Below are positions 24,401 to 30,817 of a DNA stretch of 64,000 nt, piece after piece (within the stretch, counting starts at the first letter, position 1; the number at the start of each line of letters is the position of its first letter). The position numbers were made by a program, and so were the translations under genes. Source of the DNA: Apostichopus japonicus (lineage: Eukaryota > Echinodermata > Holothuroidea > Aspidochirotida > Stichopodidae). The notes under the pieces are model-generated. The model was given only the letters and a program-made list of their open reading frames with translations. It was not told where the DNA came from and did not search any database. The stretch lies in assembly GCF_037975245.1 (NCBI RefSeq), contig NC_092574.1, forward strand, positions 12,427,213 through 12,491,212, read 5' to 3'.

Positions 24401-25060
24401 TCCTTGGGCAAGGCACTTTATCTCCATTGCCTCTCTTCAGCCAGGTGTAAAAATGGGGGGGGGGGGACCTGCACTGGTTTATAGCTGCACCTTATGAAGA
24501 AGTCCCTCGGGAGTCACCAAGATGTGACAAACTATAATGCAGCCCCAGGAGCACGACTGTTTTGTAATTGTCCACACACGAGTGTGTGGGTCTGACGAAT
24601 TACCAATGACCAGGCATGTGAAATGTCTTCACCTTGATACAAGACTGTAAACCTTTAACTTTTGACCCTAAATGCCTGGATATGTATAATTGAGATACAC
24701 AAGTAGTTACAACAACCTAACAATTTGATCTCATGAACAGCCCAGGGTATATCGATTCCTTCAGAAAGTAGTGCTGACAGTGGCACCTGTAAGTATGGTC
24801 TATGATCTCAGTCACAAGTTGTAGTTGCATTTGTGTGAGTAGGTAAGAATTAAAATATTTATCACACACATTTTTTTTTTCTTCTTATCTGTTATGTAAA
24901 TCAGGAGGTTGCAAAACTAAGGGAAGAAAATGTCAAGAAAACCCGGACAATTCGGACCCTGAAAGATAAAGTAGAGAAAACGGAAGGAAAGCGAAAGTTT
25001 GACACATCGAAGGCATTCACCCAGAAGGAGAATAAAACACCTTTGGCCACAGTCAACTGA
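409..25060 (+). CDS. HMMR: HMMR/RHAMM-type spindle coiled-coil protein (5' incomplete, 16 exons)
   Basis: Exons seen: 409-489, 929-1117, 1661-1753, 4232-4343, 9663-9728, 10307-10380, 11290-11417, 12472-12645, 13867-14086, 14894-14983, 18849-19087, 19718-19831, 20191-22233, 22572-22620, 24034-24210, 24905-25060. All have AG/GT borders and every junction keeps phase, giving about 1330 codons that end in TGA. The product is almost wholly charged heptad coiled coil. The C-terminus identifies the family: KWKTLYEELLAKVEPFQ, then YTKLLGHQNNRQKIHHVKKL, then DENLALKKEVAKLREENVKK and a tail with FDTSKAF, in the order and spacing of the vertebrate HMMR C-terminus. Family role: microtubule and spindle-pole protein working with TPX2 and Aurora A, also described as a hyaluronan receptor. 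The upstream N-terminal exons and start codon lie before this window. The first exon seen has a basic run (TKRRVSRS), as in the microtubule-binding N-terminus. It appears much longer than human HMMR (about 724 residues). The acceptor before 19718 is purine-rich and weak. Confidence 0.88.
1860..3958. mobile_element. Inverted-repeat element with GGTTGTCC hairpins at both ends
   Basis: The left end (about 1860-1950) has TAAATTTAA, then GGTTGTCC/GGACAACC pairs and TGGTCGTCC. The right end (about 3855-3958) has the same words in inverted order (GGTTGTCCG, TTTGGTCGTC, GGACGACCG, CTAAATTTA). The word GGTTGTCC or GGTCGTCC occurs several times at each end and forms local hairpins. An AT dinucleotide run directly flanks the left end, so a target duplication cannot be judged. 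No transposase is visible. It lies in the HMMR intron between 1753 and 4232. The exact ends are uncertain by tens of bases. Confidence 0.55.
2228..2720. repeat. GTTTGCGTCC-word repeat plus GC-richer insert inside the larger element
   Basis: At 2234-2300 the word GTTTGCGTCC or GCTTGCGTCC occurs three times, and its complement GGGACGCAAG once, making a hairpin. A related AAAAAGTTTGC occurs at about 2898. From about 2430 to 2700 the base composition becomes clearly more GC-rich than the flanks and both strands are open for about 100 codons. This looks like a repeat-family fragment nested in the 1860-3958 element. I do not recognise a protein. Confidence 0.4.
5001..5022. repeat. (AT)n microsatellite
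   Basis: Eleven uninterrupted AT units directly border the left end of the 5023-8389 element. A similar TA run lies at about 1837-1860. Both are in HMMR introns. Confidence 0.9.
5023..8389. mobile_element. 3.4 kb element with GGGCAGGGTCAAG termini and GTCCCTCCGTTACC words
   Basis: The left end reads GGGCAGGGTCAAGG and the right end CTTGACCCTGCCC, a 13-bp terminal inverted repeat. Both ends abut TATATA, so the target duplication may be TA or TATA. The word TGTCCCTCCGTTACC occurs near the left end (about 5391, 5405, 5572, and inverted at 5584) and three times near the right end (about 7981, 8182, 8362). No transposase is evident. A modest open frame at 5742-6023 has no recognisable similarity. 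A second inverted-repeat element is nested at 6422-7636. The whole insertion lies in the 4343-9663 HMMR intron. Confidence 0.65.
6422..7636. mobile_element. 1.2 kb nested inverted-repeat element with GGGGTAAAAAAAAACC words
   Basis: The termini are GGTACAGTATAGTAAGACGG at the left and the complement at the right with two mismatches. The word GGGGTAAAAAAA or its complement occurs about nine times: at both ends and in clusters near 6440-6480, 6810-6855 and 7387-7460. No open frame of note and no transposase are seen. The element splits the 5023-8389 element and so inserted later (inference from nesting). Confidence 0.7.
8451..8517 (-). repeat. tRNA-derived SINE-like head
   Basis: On the minus strand this reads with an A-box-like TAGTGGTTAGGGAGTC and, about 35 bases later, a B-box-like AGGGTTAAAATCC, followed by a GC-rich end. 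The spacing fits an RNA polymerase III promoter of a tRNA-derived SINE. A cloverleaf cannot be closed well enough to call a tRNA gene. It directly flanks the right end of the 5023-8389 element. Confidence 0.5.
9116..9160 (+). ncRNA. Hammerhead-ribozyme-like motif (degenerate, type I layout)
   Basis: Outer stem TTGGCCT (9116-9122) pairs perfectly with AGGCCAA (9154-9160). Inside are TTGAAGA in the place of the hammerhead CTGANGA, a 6-bp stem GATCCT/AGGATC with a 3-nt loop, then GAAAC and ATC (an NUH-type triplet). Order and spacing follow a type I hammerhead with minimal stem III, the form known from Penelope-like retroelements. Two departures, the core C replaced by T and an extra A before stem II, make present activity doubtful. 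It is probably a retroelement relic in an HMMR intron. Confidence 0.4.
10718..11165. repeat. Minisatellite, GACAGACAAAATGAGGATGC unit
   Basis: About eight imperfect copies of a unit near 60 bp: GACAGACAAAATGAGGATGC, CACATGTTTGGG, then a G-rich GGAAGGTGGGGA stretch with long G runs. The array sits about 125 bp before the HMMR exon at 11290. Several reading frames, especially on the minus strand, stay open through it because the unit lacks stops. They are repeat translation, not genes. Confidence 0.9.
12185..12340. repeat. ~40-bp tandem repeat, about four copies
   Basis: The unit contains CACACTGCCAAGCTGTCAAC followed by ATGTCTTCACATAACAC. Copies are nearly identical, which suggests a recent expansion. 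It lies in the HMMR intron before the 12472 exon. Confidence 0.9.
15012..16143. mobile_element. Foldback element with long termini of CATTTCGCCCAACC repeats
   Basis: The left terminus (15012-15185) is a run of about nine CATTTCGCCCAAC words, mostly in a 25-bp unit with CAGCCTGGT. The right terminus (about 15965-16143) is the inverted counterpart, ending GGGGCGAAGTG against CACTTCGCCC at the left. The ~780-bp centre holds diverged direct copies of a segment with AACGTTCGGGAATTGTTAAC, GGATACGAACCGA and TAGGGGTTAGGTTTGATAG. No transposase is visible. Long inverted termini made of short tandem repeats define foldback elements such as sea-urchin TU. It starts 28 bp after the donor of the HMMR exon ending at 14983. 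A similar stretch (AAAACTGAGGAAGCAGGA / AAAACTGAGAGCAGGA) flanks both sides but not flush with both ends. Confidence 0.8.
16228..17604. repeat. 34-bp satellite-like array with higher-order structure
   Basis: About 41 copies of a 34-bp monomer beginning ACAGTGTCAAACAGGA and ending TTCTTAAG. Monomers fall into types by their centre: A (CCCTGTCCTGTT), B (ACACATTGTGTT), C (CAACAGGAACACATTCTGTT, ending TTAAA), D (CAGCAGGAACATTTTCTG), E (GAGCACGTTCTTTTC) and A' (CCCTGTTTTGTT). The order A-B-C-D-A-B-E-A' repeats about four times, a higher-order unit near 270 bp. Many monomer centres are partly palindromic and CTTAAG recurs. It immediately follows the foldback element in the same HMMR intron. Confidence 0.92.
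17605..18848. other. HMMR intron remainder
   Basis: No gene is recognised. A T run with adjacent G-rich stretch is near 18225-18250. An open stretch at 18427-18732 has no recognisable similarity and is not phase-joined to the neighbouring exons. The segment ends in the acceptor ttctgcag before 18849. Confidence 0.5.
19120..19255. repeat. Two-copy tandem repeat
   Basis: GGATGAAGGGATTTGGTCTT, AGAAGGACTGCT and GATGTGATGGA recur once each about 75 bp apart, with a few differences. It lies just inside the intron after the 19087 donor. Confidence 0.8.
20191..22233 (+). CDS. HMMR: HMMR giant coiled-coil exon (681 codons)
   Basis: This single 2043-nt exon holds about half of the visible protein. 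It opens after a strong pyrimidine-tract acceptor. Its first base completes a codon begun at 19831, and its last two bases are completed by 22572. Without splicing, the reading frame would stop at the TAG that overlaps the donor GTAGGT. The translation has no hydrophobic segment and is rich in E, K, Q and L in heptad spacing. It contains many short similar stretches such as EEKEKEIKEIMEKL and ELEKANSNISNLKKEL, but no exact tandem repeat. Codon use is regular and there is no internal stop or frameshift, so it looks like functional coding sequence. No globular domain is visible. A long rod would set the spacing between the microtubule-binding N-terminus and the spindle-targeting C-terminus (inference). 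Confidence 0.9.
22731..23567. mobile_element. Inverted-repeat element with GGTTCCTTGCT termini
   Basis: The left end GGTTCCTTGCTTTAGCAAAG is itself a hairpin, and the right end is AGCAAGGAACC. The interior includes TGACCTTTGACCTCCAGTGA and similar words that recur in the tandem array at 26.1-26.7 kb. There is no open frame of note. It lies in the HMMR intron 22621-24033. Confidence 0.5.
24034..25060 (+). CDS. HMMR: HMMR C-terminal exons (conserved targeting and basic motif)
   Basis: Two exons, 24034-24210 (59 codons) and 24905-25060 (51 codons plus TGA), both phase 0. They encode the best-conserved part of the family: the stretch LLGHQNN followed by RQKIHHVKK, then a leucine-spaced LALKKEVAKLREENVKK, and the KFDTSKAFTQKENKTPL tail. 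In vertebrate HMMR this segment is the bZIP-like spindle-pole targeting region and carries basic B-X7-B motifs linked to hyaluronan binding. The run RQKIHHVKK fits B-X7-B. The codons before the stop contain an AATAAA hexamer (25031) and are part of a 71-bp unit repeated downstream. Confidence 0.9.
24310..24690 (+). repeat. SINE-like element
   Basis: Contains a B-box-like GCAGGTTCGAAGTTC at about 24366, followed by TGTCCTTGGGCAAGGCACTT, a word resembling conserved central domains of animal SINEs, then CAGGTGTAAAAATGGG and a G run. The A-box part is weak. It lies between the last two HMMR coding exons. Confidence 0.5.
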
Positions 25061-25280
25061 TTTGTTAGTTTGTTACATCCAAGGCATTCACCCAGAAGGA
25101 GAATAAAACACCTTTGGCCACAGTCAACTGATGTGTTAGTTTGTTACATCGAAGGCATTCACCCAGAAGGAGAATAAAACACCTTTGGCCACAGTCAACT
25201 GATGTGTTAGTTTGTTACATCGAAGGCATTCACACAGAAGGAGAATGAAACACCTTTGGCCAGCTGATCAACTGATGTGT
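25004..25280 (+). repeat. 71-bp tandem repeat spanning the HMMR stop codon
   Basis: Four copies of a 71-bp unit (ACATCGAAGGCATTCACCCA, AAGGAGAATAAAACACC, TTTGGCCACAGTCAACTGA, TGTGTTAGTTTGTT). Copy one is the last part of the HMMR coding exon with its TGA. Copies two to four lie in the presumed 3' UTR. Copies one to three carry AATAAA at 25031, 25102 and 25173, and copy four has AATGAA. Copies are nearly identical, so the expansion is recent. Confidence 0.93.
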
Positions 25281-26140
25281 AATTTGGCTTCCTGACAGGA
25301 GATAACAATCAAAGCTATTAAACCCTCTTTTGCCACTCTGTCATGGTAATTTGTCTTTGAATAGAGTTCCTGCTGATAGAGCTATTAAAGTACCTAGAAG
25401 AATTGTTTCAAATGATGGAAGTGCCTTTCAACTGGGTTATAGGGATAGGGCTTCTGAAACCTTGTTGCAGTTTACAAAGCCGTTTCTACCAGTGCTTCTT
25501 TACGTCTTATATGGAAAACTACATATCATGAAGAGAACAAAGACACTGAATTTTTTGTGTAAAACCACTAAGAATTAATTAATTTACAGTGTTGTGCCAT
25601 GGTATCTGCACTCCAAAGATGGAGACCAGGCAGAATTTTGCTTGGCAAACAATTTCCGAAAATTTGTGCCAGCAATGATAATTTTTAAGATGTAAATATT
25701 AAGAATGATTCAACTTTATTGAAGGTACAGTGGTAGTGTAAGATACTAATATGAAGCACGAGTTTGGAAACAAAAGCTGTGATTTTGCCCACATTATGAT
25801 CCCTAAAGCCCCTGATACCACAAGAACACCTGTAAGTACAGTTTCTTCCCAATCAGATGTGAAAGATGGTGATGGTAACTAAGAGAACTGCCTTTAGACA
25901 TTTCTATCCACATACCAGAACTATAGAACAAGAAGCTCTTACATAGATCAAAGCTAAATTTAAAAGGTTCATAGGGTACTATAAATTGTTAGTTTCAAAT
26001 GTATCTATCTTCATGTACAGTCAAAGCAAGATGAGAAAAAAAGCAGAATGCAAGAATTCATTGTGGTTTTGATGATGTATTGTAACATGAGCAGTTTTCT
26101 TCATGAATCTGATGTAATGTATAGTGAGGGTGTACATGCT
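25281..26140. other. HMMR 3' UTR or intergenic region
   Basis: No further exon is recognised. An 82-codon open stretch at 25330-25578 has no visible similarity. The HMMR transcript end cannot be placed: AATAAA hexamers inside the 71-bp repeat are possible signals. Confidence 0.4.
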
Positions 26141-26700
26141 TACAAGGGTTTCATGATTTGACCTCTGATGGCCCCAAATGACCTCCATCAAAACAATAGG
26201 CTTCTTTAACTCAATGCGGTACATCTACACACTTCATAAGAGGTCGGCCTAAGCTTCCAGTATTGAGATATCGTGATACCAAGGTTTTCACAATTTGACC
26301 CATGCTGACCCCAAATGACCTTTGCATCCCACTAAAAACAATAGGCTTCTTTTAACCAATGTGGTCTCCTAAACACTAAATATGAGGTCTGCCCATGATT
26401 CTCTTTTGGAGATATCTTGTAATGAGGTTTTCACAATTTGATGACATCTGCCAAAAACAGTAGGCTTCTTGTACTCAATGTGGTTTTTCTACACACTTAC
26501 TATGAAGTTGGTCTGACCTTCCCTTCTTGAGTTATCATGTTTATAAGGATTTCACAATTTGATCTCTGGTGACCCCAAATGACCTCCATAACAGCAATAG
26601 GCTTCTTGTACTTAATGTGGTACTTCTACACATCAAATATGAAGTTGGTCTGACCTTCCCTTCTTGAGATATCGTGTTTACAAGCTGGGCATCACAAACT
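26140..26700. repeat. ~125-bp divergent tandem repeat
   Basis: Four to five imperfect units with TTCACAATTTGA, TGACCCCAAATGACCT, AATAGGCTTCTT, CAATGTGGT, TATGAAGTTGGTCTGACCTT and GAGATATCGTG. It ends with CATCACAAACTCACTCACAC. Its words resemble the interior of the 22731-23567 element, so the two probably share a family. Confidence 0.8.
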
Positions 26701-27038
26701 CACTCACACACATACGCCAACATGCATAGGTTACGATTTTCATTGAAACCAAAAATGCCTTAAACAGTTTGAAAATTGATGTAAAAACATGGAGATGGCT
26801 TTATTTCATACATCATAAATCGCATCAATATGTGACACCAAGATCATGGCAAAGAACACTGTCTATTAGAAACCAAGATATATTTCATCATATGCAGAAT
26901 ACCACCAATTGCACATTAAATACAATTAAATGTAGGTGATCTTGAAATATCCTTTCCAGATGTTAAATCAGAGGAAACCTTTGCCTCATGAAGGTTAAGA
27001 TCCATATAGGAGAGGAGTTTCTTAAATGTTTCTTAAAA

Positions 27039-28982
27039 GAGGTACTTTTTTTAACTTTTCAAGACAAAACACCTATTTTTGGGGCAAATAAAAATTGCCA
27101 AAAGTTGATGAAAGATCGATTTCATCAAAGATCGATCATTTTTGCCAAAATTGGCCCAAACTCGATTTCGCCCAAATGACGTAACGGGTTAATCGATGCT
27201 CAGGAGCCCAAATCTGCAACTCCCCGGTCCATATCTGCTTCCGTTCGGGAGATACGTGGTCCCAAAAGTTCAAGATAGAAATACGTGACTGTTTTTTATA
27301 AGTGCACAATTTGGAAAACCCCCTCTTTTCAGCCCCTCTCTTGTCCTCTCTGAAACACCCATCGACATTAAAATTAGACGTGGAGTAGAAGACACCCTTG
27401 TCTTGGTTATACACCAATTTCGTGTAATTATCTGACCGGGAAAGGCTTTTTGTTTATATTATTTCTATTTGCGCCAAAAATAGGTGTTTTGTCTTGAAAA
27501 GTTAAACAAGTACCTCTTTTTGGTACCCAATTCGAAAATAAACTTCAGATTCGTAATCAGCGTGTCGCGAACTACCAGAAAAGATACACATTTATCGCCT
27601 TTGCGCCCTCTTATGACACTTTTTTCGCTCAGTTTGCAACTTCATTGGGACAATAGAAAAGCGAAAAACTTTGTTCGTCGTAAAAGTTTTTCGCTCTTAC
27701 TTTTTATGAGGCGAAAAAACTTGTTGTCGCAAAAGCAATAAATGTGTATCTTTTCTGGTAGTTCGCGACACGCTGATTACGAATCTGAAATTTATTTTCG
27801 AATTGGGTGTTGTGTGAGGGCGTGGGAGGCAAAAAACCTGATTTGTAAAAAACTGTAAGGGTACCTATCCCTTACAATTTTTGCCAAAATTGACCCAAAC
27901 TCGATTTCGCCCAAATGACGTAACAGGAGTTAATCGATGCTCAGGAGCCCAAATCTGCAACTCCCCGGTCCATATCTGCTTCCGTTCGGGAGATACGTGG
28001 TCCCAAAAGTTCAAGATAGAAATACGTGACTGTTCTTTATAAGTGCACAATTTGGAAAACCCCGTCTTTTAAGCCCCCTCTCTTGTCCTCTCTGAAACAC
28101 CCATCGACATTAAAATTAGTCGTGGAGTAGAAGACACCCTTGTCTTTGTTATACACCAATTTTGTGTGATTATCTGACCGGGAAAGGCTTTTTGTTTATA
28201 TTATTTCTATATGCGCCAAAAATTGGTGTTTTGTCTTGAAAAGTTAAAAAAAAGTACCTCTTTTTGGTACCCAATTCGAAAATAAACTTCAGATTCGTAA
28301 TCAGCGTGTCGCGAACTACCAGAAAAGATACACATTTATCGCCTTTGCGCCCTCTTATGACACTTTTTTCGCTCAGTTTGCAACTTCATAGGGACAATAG
28401 AAAAGTGAAAAACTTTTAGGGACAACAAAAGATTATAATCCTTTGTTCGTCGTAAAAGTTTTTCGCTCTTACTTTTTTGGAGGTGAAAAAGCTTTTTGTC
28501 GCAAAAGCAATAAATGTGTATCTTTTCTGGTAGTTCGCGACACGCTGATTACGAATCTGAAATTTATTTTCGAATTGGGTGTTGTGTGAGGGCGTGGGAG
28601 GCAAAAAACCTGATTTAAAAAACCCGTTAGGGTACCTATCCTTTGCAATTTTTGCCAAAATTGACAAAAACTCGATTTCGCCCAAATGACGTAACAGGAG
28701 TTAATCGATGCTCAGGAGCCCAAATCTGCAACTCCCCGGTCCATATCTGCTTCCGTTCGGGAGATACGTGGTCCCAAAATTCAAGATAGAAATACGTGAC
28801 TGTTCTTTATTAGTGCACAATTTGGAACACCTCCTCTTTTCAGCCCCTCTCTTGTCCTCTCTGAAACACCTATTACTCCCTGTTACGTCTTTTGGTCGAA
28901 ATCGATTTGGGGTCAATTTTTGGCAATTATATGCGCCAAAAATAGGTGTTTTGTTTTGAAAAGTTAAAAAAGTACCTTTTTT
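27039..28982. mobile_element. Compound inverted-repeat element with tandem hairpin units
   Basis: The outer ends are inverted copies of about 42 bp: GGTACTTTTTTTAACTTTTC onward at the left, and the complement ending GTTAAAAAAGTACC at the right. Inside are three direct copies (27140-27420, 27890-28170, 28670-28860) of a segment with ATTTCGCCCAAATGACGTAA, AATCGATGCTCAGGAGCCCA and GGGAGATACGTGGTCCC. Two hairpin blocks also occur, each with GTAATCAGCGTGTCGCGAAC (27559, 28301) and its complement (27757, 28530). The repeating period is about 750-770 bp. No convincing protein is encoded. Minus-strand open frames repeat because the segment repeats. Confidence 0.75.
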
Positions 28983-30481
28983 TGGTACCCAATGTCCAGA
29001 ACTACTTTATTGTAATTTGATGACCTCCCATCACTATCCAATCAGTCACCACCAATGAAGTAAAGGAGCCCCAAAACCCCACACACGCCCACTCATTAAA
29101 AATTTCTGTCTGAGCCACTTCCCTAGGGTTCCTACACCCTTTATGTTTTGTGGAGCATGTTCTCCAGCTTCCAAGACTTTTTGTACAGAACCTCTTCCAT
29201 GTTAAGAATGCTTGACTATTCGGTCTCCTGATTTTATACACGGCTAATGAAATTTGTGTTTATCGGTCTTCGAATTGGAGGTACCGTATTGTTATTTGGA
29301 GCTAATACTTGAACTTAAACTGAGCCAATCAGCCGTTTCTATTACAGATTCAAACAAGCACCGTTCTGATCTCATTATTTGTAATATTTGGGATTTTTTC
29401 TTGTAATATCTTTCGTAGCCTAGGCTACTGAAAGGAAGACTTTAGATTGAATCTGAATACATAAAGAGCACAGATATTTATTTTATTAGGATTCACTGTT
29501 TCACAGAACACTCTCCACCTGCATGAATCCATAGTTTACGATTATCATCGAAACCAAAAAAATGAAATCAAGTAAAAATAGTTGAAGGCCTATGATCTAC
29601 CTGAAAGGGAATTTTATGGACCTAAAGCTGGTGTTCTATGCAAAAACACAAACACAACCGTCCTACTGATTGTTTCATACTTTGGTACTTCACTACATGT
29701 TTCTAGGACAACCAAAATGTCGTCAGACTTGGTCAACCAGAAAAAAAAAGAATAAAAAAGAAAAATCCTTTCAAAGTTTGCCCTGTAGTTGTGATGTCTC
29801 CATGAATAAGATTCTCCAACACAATTGTTCATTACTGAGAATTAAGAAATCTATTTGCAATTGATGTATAGTACCAAGGTTATTGAAGGAGTTTAAACTG
29901 CAGCTTTTTTTTTCTAGGGCAATAATTATCAGGTAATTTGGTCAAATATTAAAGTATTGGTTAGACCTCTCTTCAATACATAATCTCAAAGAGAGATGAT
30001 ATAGACATCTTATATCACAAATGTAATTTGATAACTTAATATAAATAATTTGATACAACTGTAAAATATAATGTTACCAATACAGTTCAATCTTTGTATT
30101 CCATTCTTGTTCTTAAGTTATCTGTCTACATATCTGTTGACATAAATATCGAAGCTGTTTTGACACTCTTGAAATGAAGCATGAATCAAAGTTTTCATGG
30201 TGAGGCCTTAGGAGCCAAATTTCAAAGGGAGCCCATTCGGTTCAACAGAAAGCGGTTATCTTAAAAATCCAATAAAAGATAGTTTTGAGGTTACTGAACA
30301 ATATAAATTCTCTTTGATCCCTTCGTTATTCCCTTTGTTATTCCTTTATTCGTTATGGCCGATAAATTAACGTTTTCATGCAATAAAGGCATCTCATCGC
30401 GTTTGCAGTGTAGCTTTTCTCTGCATGGCATAATGCTTTTTGAAAAAAGCAGCACAACAAGATACTTTAACTATACAGTAG
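28983..30481. other. Intergenic region between convergent HMMR and MMAA
   Basis: No coding exon is recognised on either strand. It is AT-rich with scattered short A runs. The MMAA transcript, read on the minus strand, must end here, but the poly(A) site cannot be fixed. Confidence 0.5.
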
Positions 30482-30817
30482 TTACCTGTCCATCCACCTT
30501 GACTTGACAAACTTTGATTCATGCTTATGCTTCCCCTTGGGGAGGTATTTTTCTAACAATGCATCGGCTGCCATACCAGGGGTGACTGTTCCAGCCAGGA
30601 CCCTTCTTTCCCATAGTTGTATATCATTACTGATATGGGTATCTTCCCTAAATGCTTCTAGCATCCTATCTTGTATGTGACTCCACATCCACACTCTCTG
30701 CTGTTGTCTGCGTTTAGCTTGGAATAAACCATGTGTGATCATGGTTGATTTGAATTCTTGCAACAAATCCCATGTCTTGTCCAGGTTAGTACCCTCTTTG
30801 GAAGACACTTGTAGGAC
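30482..30817 (-). CDS. MMAA: MMAA exon 5 (C-terminal dimerisation arm)
   Basis: 336 nt with stop. It encodes [40 protein letters not shown] and [20 protein letters not shown], matching the family's C-terminus. The TAA stop lies inside CAG|GTAACT, which also resembles a donor, so an alternative tail by splicing is possible. The length agrees with the family without it. Confidence 0.92.
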   Translation of the reverse strand, partial: VLQVSSKEGTNLDKTWDLLQEFKSTMITHGLFQAKRRQQQRVWMWSHIQDRMLEAFREDTHISNDIQLWERRVLAGTVTPGMAADALLEKYLPKGKHKHESKFVKSRWMDR

